Of a stretch of DNA of 64,000 nt, positions 56,148-64,000 are shown in pieces (positions within the stretch are counted from its first letter, which is position 1; every line of letters starts with the position of its first letter). The translations under genes were made by a program, and so were the position numbers. This stretch comes from Zizania palustris (taxonomy: Eukaryota; Streptophyta; Magnoliopsida; Poales; Poaceae), in contig JAAALK010000285.1 of NCBI GenBank assembly GCA_019279435.1, forward strand, positions 25,018,371-25,082,370, given 5' to 3'. The notes under the pieces are model-generated. The model saw only the letters and a list, made by a program, of their open reading frames with translations, searched no databases and had not been told where the DNA came from.

Positions 56148-57714
56148 TGTAGGACCGAAAGTAGCGACCAGAGGGGGGGGGGTGAATGGGCGCCTAAAAA
56201 TTTCTTGCTAAACTATATTTTAATCCCACTACCCAAATAAACTTAACCAGACAAATAATATTTGCAAAGCAAATTTCAGGAATTAAAGTTGTCTAGCTTA
56301 AAAAATTGACCGGTGTCCTAATTAAAGTGATATTAAAAATAATCTAAATAAAAATACTGTAGTAAATAAAAACACCTAGAAAATAGTCACAAAATATTTA
56401 TATTTTAGTCTAGAAATAAAATACTAATCAAATGAATAAACCATGGATCATTCAAAAATTAATTCAGTGATAAACATAAAATATTTCATGAGAATCTAGA
56501 ATAACAATATTACTTCAACTAATAATGTATATATATTTTTATATGAACAGATTAATAATACTTAAATAAAATATGCGAGCTCTAATAATATTTTAGCAGA
56601 TAAAAATTAACCACGAGATTAACAATCAAATTCACAGGCTAATTAATTAATAGATGATTATCTCTAAAAATGATCTACTAAAAAATAGGAAACTAACTTG
56701 CATTGAAGAAAAGTTTTCCTTTTTGTTTTTCTCGCCGGACGGAAAGGCCGAACTCAACACCAAGTCGTCGCCGAGCCGTGCGCTGCGTACGCTGCTTCCT
56801 TATCTCTGCGTACGCAGTCCTCAACTCAAAATTTGATGCCGTGCATTGATGCATCAAGAGCATGCAACTAGAAGCTAGGCTAGGCTAGCCATAGCTGCCA
56901 GGACTAGGCGTGCTAGCCTGGGATCTGTAGCGCCTCCTCGATCCATGTGCGCGAGAATCAAAACAAAAATTCCAGAAAAAATCCGCACTGCTGCAACTCG
57001 CTGGAAACTTGCGAAGATAAAAAAACCTTGCCGCCTGATGTTTTCTCTGCCAAAGAATGTGCAGGAAACGCAAAGGCTTCAAATCAATCTGATCACAGAA
57101 AATAATGTTGGCGAAAATATGCGATGGATTGTGGATTGATCTAATGGAAAACAGTCAACTATCCCCAAGGGGATAAGGGTCTATTTATAGGCGAATCCTA
57201 ATACATGAAAAGACTAATTTACCCTCGGGTAAAATTAAACTGACTCTAAAATAAATTCCGAAAATTACTAAAATATTCTTAGAAAAATTACCTGACTCAA
57301 ATAAAAATATTCTAAACTTAAAACTAAATATTAATATTCTAAAAACGAATTAAACATAGATTATCAGTTTTACGCCGAAACTGACAAAGCGTCCACCGTC
57401 TTCGCACCGGGTACCCGGATTGGGCCGACCCGACCCCGCAGCTTCCTCAGCCCAGCAATCGCTCGCCGCCCGTGTACCTGAGTCAAACCCAGTCAACAGA
57501 CCAGTGGATCATCTACTGCTCCTAGCCATGTACCCGGATTGGGCCAGCCCAACTCCGCGGCTCCTCTGCCCGGCCGTCGCTCACTGCCCGTGTACCTGAG
57601 TCACATGCGCCTCAGACTCGGCAGGTCTTCATCTCTCCCTTCCATTGACTTCCGTTGACAATCGCTCATCACATCTGGAATATCAAAACCATATTCTTCA
57701 ACATGGTTTCTCAC
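56148..57714 (-). mobile_element. Sirevirus-type solo LTR inside Tat-C
   Basis: TGTAGGACCGAAAG at 56148 to GGTTTCTCA at 57714 (1567 bp), flanked by CCCCG duplications (56143-56147 and 57715-57719). On the minus strand it is the same family as 2536-4504: both have two GACTCAGGTACACGGGC-like boxes and a TATA box (57182-57189 here). The region downstream of the TATA is shorter and lacks the TTCGAA-rich tract. Confidence 0.93.
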
Positions 57715-57719
57715 CCCGA

Positions 57720-59090
57720 CACCTTGCTCCAGATGATTGAAAGGCTCCATCGGAGTATATGGTCCATATTCCTTCACTTGATTTTTCTGGAGCCCAAACT
57801 GTAGATGGAGTACATTCTGCTACAAAATCAGCCACCACTTGTGACTTGATTGTTGTCCTTGCTACAAAGGAGATGTTGAAGGGTGCTAGCTCGACGACCC
57901 ATTTTCCAATTCTCCCTGTAGAATCTTTGCTTCGAAACATATCTCCTAGAGGATAAGAAGTTGGTACAATTACATTATGCGGTAGAAAATAATGTCATAG
58001 TTTCCTTGAAGCCATCACTAGAGCATAAGTGAATTTTTCCAACTCGGAATATCTAGTTTTTGCTCCAGATAAAGCTTTTGATACAAAATATACTAGATTT
58101 TGTATCAACTTCCTATTGAAATCCACTTCTCGAACAAGGACCGTACCGACAGCGGAGCCCGTAGCTACAAGATAAAGAAGAAGGGTTTCATTGGCCATGG
58201 GCACAGTGAGTGTTGCAAGGTTGCTGAGATAATCTTTAATATCATGAAAACTCTTTTGGCACTCCGTTGTCCATGCAAAATCTTCGAACCCTTTCAAGGC
58301 TATGAATATTGGGAGGCTTCGCTCTGCGGACCTCGCCAGAAATTTGCTAAGTGCTGCGAGGCATCCAGTAAGCTTCTGAACTTGCTTCAAATTTTCTGGC
58401 GGAGCCATTCTTTGCAGTGCAGTTATTTGAGTTAGGCTAGATTTGATTCCCCTGCTCGAAACTAAATACCCTAACAGTTTCCCAGCTTGAGCCCCGAAGA
58501 TACATTTTTCAGGGTTGAGGCGAACTCCACATGCTCGGAGGCTCTCAAATGCTTCTGCTAAGTTTATACTATGCTGGTGCTTTAAAGCACTTTTTATTAC
58601 AATATCATCCATATAGGCTTCGACATTACGACCTATTTGGTGACCTAGAGCTTTAGCAATTAACCTTGAAAAAGTTGCTCCGGCATTTCTCAAGCCGAAG
58701 GACATTCTTACATAGCAAAAGACTCCCAAAGGAGTTACAAAACTAGTCTTGATTTCATCTTCGTGTTTTAACCATATTTGATGATATCTGGAATACGCGT
58801 GGAGGAAACTCAAGAGCTCCGAACCAGCTATGGAGTCAACTGATTGATCAATGCGGGGCATGGGGTAGGGGTCACGTGGGCATGCTTTATTCAAGGATGT
58901 AAAATCAATGCACATGCGCCTTTTTTCGGAGGCCTTTTTCATGACGAAGACTAGGTTGGCTAACCACTCTGTATGAGCCACTTCTCTAATAATCCTAGCC
59001 TTCAACAATTTTTCAACTTCTGCCTTAGCAAGGCTTGCCCTTTCTACTGATAATTTATGGAGTCCTTGCCGAACAGGTCAAACCCTAGCG
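57720..59090 (-). pseudogene. Tat-C reverse transcriptase and RNase H, broken
   Basis: RT has HTEWLANLVFVMKK, DFTSLNKACPRDPYPMPR, RNAGATFSRLIAKALGHQ and intact YMDDIV (about 58620-58600). The gypsy RNase H follows, then IYSDGAFQSSGA, the first part of the archaeal-type RNase H with its catalytic Asp (about 57760). A stop lies at 57995. The frame enters the solo LTR at 57714. Confidence 0.87.
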
Positions 59091-61449
59091 TTCACAAGTA
59101 AACTATGCTCAATGATATTTTGGTTAACTCCCGGAATGTCTTCATCGTACCAGGCAAAGACATCCAAATTCTCTCTAACTACTTCTAGTGAAGTAGCAAT
59201 TTTCGGAGGCAATTCCTTGCCAAACTGGAAGAGATAGTCTTTACTGTTCTTTACAATAATCTTCATTATAATTTCTCCTTCGGGGCTTGGCCTTGGAAAG
59301 GACATCTTCGAAGATTCACTTGATACATGGATATCCTCCGAATGGTTTTGCATATTATTCACTTGTCTAGGATCAAGAGGTGGACCATGGTCGTATTCTG
59401 CCTTTCGTGCCGTAGCATGATCACCGAAGATCGTAAGCACTCCTCCTTGCATGGGCATCTTTAGGCATAGATAATTATGATGCGCGATGGCTCCGAATTG
59501 ATTTAACATGTCCCTTCTGAAGATGACATTATAGGCATAGGGGGCATCAAATACGTCCAAAATAACCTCCTCCGTTGTGGCTAAGATCCCCTCTCCGAAG
59601 GCAACCTCGAGACCTATCTAGTCGAGGGCATCAAGAGGAGGTCCTACGAAGTCTTGAAGTGGATGAGCTGCTGGGAGGAGATGTTTCCACGGGATGCAAA
59701 GATGGTTGAAGGCCTGAACAAAGATAATATCCACATAGCTTCCGCCATCAACTAATATACTCCGAACTTCTGTTCCTGCAATATCAGCAGTGATAACAAG
59801 GGGGTCCGCATGAGGAAATTTTATACATGCGGCATCAGCTGTAGAGAAGGATATAGGCACGTGGGACCACTCGGGCTTTTCAGCTACTGACGAAGAGGTC
59901 TCGATATGCCCTACTTCACTAACATACTCCCTCCGCTGTCTTTTTGACATGCTGCCCAGGGTTCCTCCCCTGGAGATGGGAAGAACCACTCTCCACCGAA
60001 GGTAGCATAACACTGGCCACCGAAGGCTGTCTTGGGGCTTTGAGGCTGTCTACATGTCCGATGATCTGCACTAGGTCCGAACATGCCTCGAGAGGGGCTT
60101 GGTCTGTAGTGCCTCGACCAGAGCTCCTTTCGAGGTACTCTCTTCTCAAGGCTAGTATAGACTTAAATGCATTAGTAGCATGGCTTTGGTTCTCGCCGTG
60201 AACATAGTAGAAGAAGGCCTGGCCCTTGCTAGCCGGCTTCCCTGGCGGCCTCCAGCCGCTGACCTTGTTTCCCGAAGCTTGTGGATTCTTAGGGGAAAAT
60301 TTTTGCGAAGAAGGAGCAATGTTCAAGACTTCGGAGCGAGGATGCTTCTGCCCTCTTCGTCTATCATGCTGATTGTCGAAATGGTGCCCTTGTGAAGGAG
60401 TTGAAGTTTTCACTTCAAGTTTAACTTCCTGGATGGTTGACGAAGACAAAGCCGTTCTTCGGAGCCATCCTTCCTCCGACCTAGCATATTCCTCAAAATA
60501 AGCCATTAATTGCGCTACTGAGGATATATGCAGCCGGTGAAGCTTGTCGAGGAGGCCTGCATTTGTGACTCCTTCCCGAGCTACATCAACCATAGATGAT
60601 GCAGACAACCCTCTTATTTGCGACTTCGTATGACCGAAGCGCTTAAAAAACTGCCTCAAAGTTTCTCCAGGTTGCTGCTTCACCTGAAAAAAACTTCCAG
60701 TAGACATAGGGGGCATAAATGTACCTTGGAAGTTGCTTATGAACTTTTTCCTTAGCTATTCCCTAGACTTAATTGATCCTGGTTTAATAGACCAGAACCA
60801 ACGCAAAGCGACTCCTTCGAGCGCAAGTGGGAAGCATTTTGCCATTGTATCTCGAACCCCTCCGCTAGCTTCGATTGCTAAGGCTTATGAACGAGAAAAC
60901 TCTCCTGGATCTTCTTCCCCGGAGTACTTACAGAGCTTTGAAGTGTTGAACTTGGGGTCGAAGCACACCTTTTGCAAGTCGGGGTGCAGCAGAGATTCAT
61001 TATCAAAAGAAGCATTCCCAGGGGCTTCGGGATAAAATGTGAGGTCATCATCTTGAGGCACCTTCAGAATGATAGGGTTAGCTTGGGGACGAAGCCTCTC
61101 TGCAGCTTCCTATCTCCACCTCGTCACTTTGGCTTGAAGATTGGCCATCTAGGTCACCACAACATCATGGCGATCTTCATTTCTTCCGAAAGGAGCTTCC
61201 GGGTCTTGAGAACTGAACAAGTCAGTTTGGAGTACAATCAGAGCTACAAGAGAGGCTCCGTCAGTTCAAAACATAGAAGGAGTCCCTGGAGGGGGCTTCG
61301 TATGTTCGAGGAAGAGTATTCATTTCAGGAGTCTGAGGTGGGGGAACTACAGAAGGTCCTCCGACCTCAACAGTATTCGAAGATCTCACTCCAGAGGTCC
61401 TCTCGGACCTCTGAAGGGGACTAGCGCCTAGGCTCCGTTTAGGAGGCAT
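59078..61449 (-). pseudogene. Tat-C gag-protease, broken
   Basis: From ATG 61449 (MPPKRSLGASPLQRSERTSG). The capsid region is around 60950-60650 (RPGETL-like QQPGETLRQFFKRFGHTKSQ at about 60680), then a knuckle-like segment in which cysteines are replaced (YYVHGENQSHATNAF, about 60210). Protease follows with ILVDGGSYVDIIF (about 59760-59720). Several stops and frameshifts occur, including near 59610 and 59960-60010. Confidence 0.87.
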
Positions 61450-61514
61450 GGCTCTAGAAAGAAATTGGTAGAAAACGAAGTTTTCGTACTAGGTTCCCCA
61501 TGGACGGTACCAAC

Positions 61515-62038
61515 TGTTGGCGTAAAAGATTACGCTAACAAGTTTAAGAAACTGTATGTGTAACAAATGAAGTGTTTTCTTGAGTAAACTATTCCAAGCC
61601 TCCGAAGATGGATAATAGACTGAAATAGTTCGAAGTGTGTATTGAATATCTTAGTATTCGATACCCTTCACAGAGTGAAGATAGGTATTTATAGACCGAA
61701 TATTAAAGGAAAAGACTCCTTTACCCTCTAATTACAACCGACTAATAAGATACTGTTTAATATTCTTCATAGGGGTAAAAAGGTAAAAGACTAATTTAAT
61801 TAGAAAGAAGATAAATCTTCTATCCTAGCTGGCAACACCCCTTCGGGTGGAAAGGCATTGGGAGGCTTTGTCACGCTGAAGCCTTGACGGAGGTCTCCGC
61901 TGTACAGGGCTTCGAATACAGCAAAACCTTGATGCTTTTAGGATCTTCGAAGATCGAAGCTTCTGACTTCGTTTCTTCTGCTTGTATATACAGGGAAATG
62001 TCCTTGACTTCTAGAGGATGAAATATTTTCCCCCAACA
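61515..62038 (-). repeat. 5' LTR of Tat-C
   Basis: TGTTGGCGTAAAAG to TCCCCCAACA, 524 bp, with a minus-strand TATA (TATTTATA at about 61686-61693). A primer site (TTGGTACCGTCC on minus) lies just left of 61515. The base run GTACT at 62039-62043 would be its target duplication; the partner is lost with the deleted left end. Confidence 0.88.
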
Positions 62039-62131
62039 GTACTGATCTATGATCCCACACGTGCATGAGTATTTATCCTAGAGCGTAAAATTTTGAATTT
62101 GGCAGCTAGAGTAGCTCCCCTATTCCCGAAA
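62039..62131 (+). repeat. copia LTR 3' end fragment
   Basis: About 90 bp aligns with 52976-53062 (GATCTATGATCCCAC, TAAAATTTTGAATTT, GTAGCTCCCCTATTCC). It is probably the remnant of the copia 3' LTR into which Tat-C inserted. Confidence 0.72.
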
Positions 62132-62804
62132 AAACTTTGATATAAACAAAACTCAATCTAAAAGTGGAAGCCAAGGGGGTACTTATAAGGCTAGGGACGT
62201 GTGGAGATCGTCCAAAGGGAGCCTTAGATGAATACAACTCAGTTATAAGGGCAGTGGGTTTAAACGGTTCAGCCTGGAAAAGGAATATGCATTGTTTTGA
62301 TGATTGTGATCTCCTCGAGTAGAATCTGGAGGTGTGGCTAGAACGGTTGGAAATAGGACTTCTCAAGCTTTCCCAAAAGTCCAAGATCATCCAAATTGGA
62401 GTTTCCATGTAATAGTTATTCAGTTTCAACCTGTGTTGTCTCAGGAGTCTGAGTCTGAATTGAAAATATGTAGAACTTTATCTCCCCTTCTCTTGGCACA
62501 AAAGTGATGTCCCAAACTTATATATTATCTTTGGATGGTGTTGAATTGGTCCCCAATCAACTTCCATGATGTTCCATGCCCTTAATCTACTCACAACGTG
62601 ACGCTTGATCCATGTAAGAATTTCTGTAATTGAGAGCAACAACTCATAGTGGAGCAACCTTTTTTCAAATATGTAATCTGTAAATCAAATATAGAAAGCA
62701 TGCATCTTTGTTTTTATTATGGTTATATCTCGGCCGGTGATGTCCTCATCATTCTCTCTTTGGCTACAAACCATCCTCGATTTGTTCTTGTGTTCATGAT
62801 CAAT
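62132..62804. other. unassigned AT-rich DNA
   Basis: No motif, RNA gene or repeat end could be supported. The frames at 62106-62429 and 62649-62909 overlap the LTR fragment or lack any recognisable domain. Confidence 0.5.
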
Positions 62805-64000
62805 TCAACTCCAAGCAAAAGAACCATTATTGTGCAGTATCTCTTGTTCTTTAAACATGTGGAGAATTGGAGAAAACCAACTCACCAAATACTTTTCTTG
62901 AAGAAATGACATCGAATCTATACTTTTAGATATTTTAGTAGGAATTGTGGCATTGCTAAGAAGCCCACAAGGCTCTCTTTCTTGAAAGCAAACCTGTGTA
63001 TTTAAATCAAAACAAGAGACTCTAGAGATAACAGGATTAGTTAAAACACCTTTCATGACACAATTATTTTTATACTTTACATGTAGTTTCAAATCTGAAC
63101 ATATGTAAACACTATGCACAAAGTACACTCCTTGATCATTGTATTTTCCAATTACATGAAAACTTATTTGAGTAGGACATGGAAAGTCAGTTCTAGTGAG
63201 TAATTTCTCATTTAAAGCACTAAGTACACAAAGATCATCAAATTCAATATAACCCCAAGTATGTAATAAAGACATCAGTTCGAGTTCTTCCTATTCACTA
63301 GTAATATGAATGACATGTTTCAAATCACTTAATGGTTCAACAGCAACATGTTCATTCAATAGTTGTGGCATGGATATAAGTGAAGCATCACACAAGTCAT
63401 CTTTATCATAAGGAATATCATCAAAATCATATTGAGACAAAGGAATTTTAGAAATAGGTTCCACCAATGTTTGCTTTAAATTAGCATGATAAGTGGACAA
63501 ATGTGGTTCATAATAAGTATACTCACCTTAGTTCATCTCATTATTACCTTTAGTAGCCTCAAAAACTAATGGGGCATCTACCTGCTCAAGTGATGGAATC
63601 AACACAGTAACCGTCTTATTTTACTTATTTAGGCTTGTGCTATGTATATCATGCAAAACTTTAGTAATAGGAGGCGCAAGGGATTGCTGCTTCTTTGATT
63701 TCATATTATCTTTGCATAACAAAATTGGAGATTCAGAAGCTTCATCATAAAATAATTCACATTGCTCTTGCTTTCTACCATTACACAACCACTCACGCAA
63801 AATCTGACTCTCAACATTGCAAGCAAGCAAAAACAAGTGGTCTAAATGATTATATGTGGTATTATCTAGCAAAACTTGTATTTCTAAATTAAGCTCTTTC
63901 GAAAATCTAATCATTATTTTTTCATGGCATTCTTCTAAACAACTATACATGATGCAAATTTTAAATTCATGGTAGTACTCTTTAACGGTTCTATTAGCTT
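62805..64000 (-). pseudogene. degenerate Ty3/gypsy gag-like region
   Basis: The minus strand, entering from the right edge, reads VKEYYHEFKI, then FSKELNLEIQVLLDNTTYNH and ACNVESQILREW. This resembles the retrotransposon gag pattern of a YYHEF box followed by an F-x-x-GLN-I motif and a helical tail. Further left, broken frames (63500-63291, 63275-62805) continue in AT-rich DNA without a clear zinc knuckle or protease. Stops near 63621, 63291 and 62805 break it. A gypsy lineage cannot be named. Confidence 0.5.

Larger units (their letters stand above)
54853..62038 (-). mobile_element. Tat-lineage element Tat-C, 3' truncated
   Basis: Minus-strand element with 5' LTR at right (61515-62038), gag, protease, RT, two RNase H domains and part of integrase. 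It ends abruptly at about 54853, so the integrase C-terminus, any antisense gene and the 3' LTR are missing. A solo LTR (56148-57714) splits the archaeal-type RNase H. It is the closest relative of Tat-A in the window. Confidence 0.88.

Overview
The window is plant nuclear DNA, almost certainly from a grass (Poaceae). It is built mostly of nested LTR retrotransposons of classes that fill grass genomes: Sirevirus-type Ty1/copia, Tat/Grande-type Ty3/gypsy, and a chromodomain Ty3/gypsy with LTRs over 3 kb. Only one convincing host gene is visible, a three-exon GASA/Snakin (gibberellin-regulated) gene at 17324-17890 on the minus strand. The species cannot be named from the sequence.

Layout, left to right. 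1-4504: 3' part of a plus-strand Sirevirus (broken RT-RNase H, five polypurine tracts, complete 3' LTR). It abuts an inverted LTR of the same broad family (4505-6419), which sits in the 36-bp tandem array of a Tat/Grande-like element, called Tat-D here (6420-15635). Tat-D keeps an antisense gene (7365-11008) and its 3' LTR, and is interrupted by a 3.45-kb solo LTR of chromovirus X (11176-14627, target duplication GGCTC). 15636-19822: the only stretch without an LTR element, holding the GASA gene and a palindrome-rich MITE-like segment. 19823-51420: a four-level nest. A CACTA-like DNA transposon was split by a minus-strand Tat element (Tat-B, 19857-51147, duplication GGTGA). Tat-B holds a complete minus-strand chromovirus X (20658-32911, duplication CTGTC) and a Sirevirus-type LTR (35029-49456, duplication GGCTT). 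That LTR holds a complete plus-strand Tat element (Tat-A, 35327-46594, duplication AGAAC). 52271-62131: a Ty1/copia 5' LTR and gag joined by a deletion to a minus-strand Tat element (Tat-C, 54853-62038), itself split by a Sirevirus-type solo LTR (56148-57714, duplication CCCCG). 62132-64000: a degenerate minus-strand gypsy gag-like region.

No retroelement coding region is intact. Stops, frameshifts and deletions break every gag and pol, and one 32-nt deletion in Tat-A removes the first catalytic aspartate of its integrase. The most interesting feature is the antisense transcription unit between pol and the 3' LTR of Tat-A, with a recognisable homologue in Tat-D. It reads against gag-pol, has its own TATA box, and in Tat-A resolves into five exons with four short consensus introns that keep the reading frame. 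In both elements a tandem array separates it from the sense genes. Antisense extra ORFs are known in Tat/Grande elements; the exon structure and the array placement are the details worth checking.
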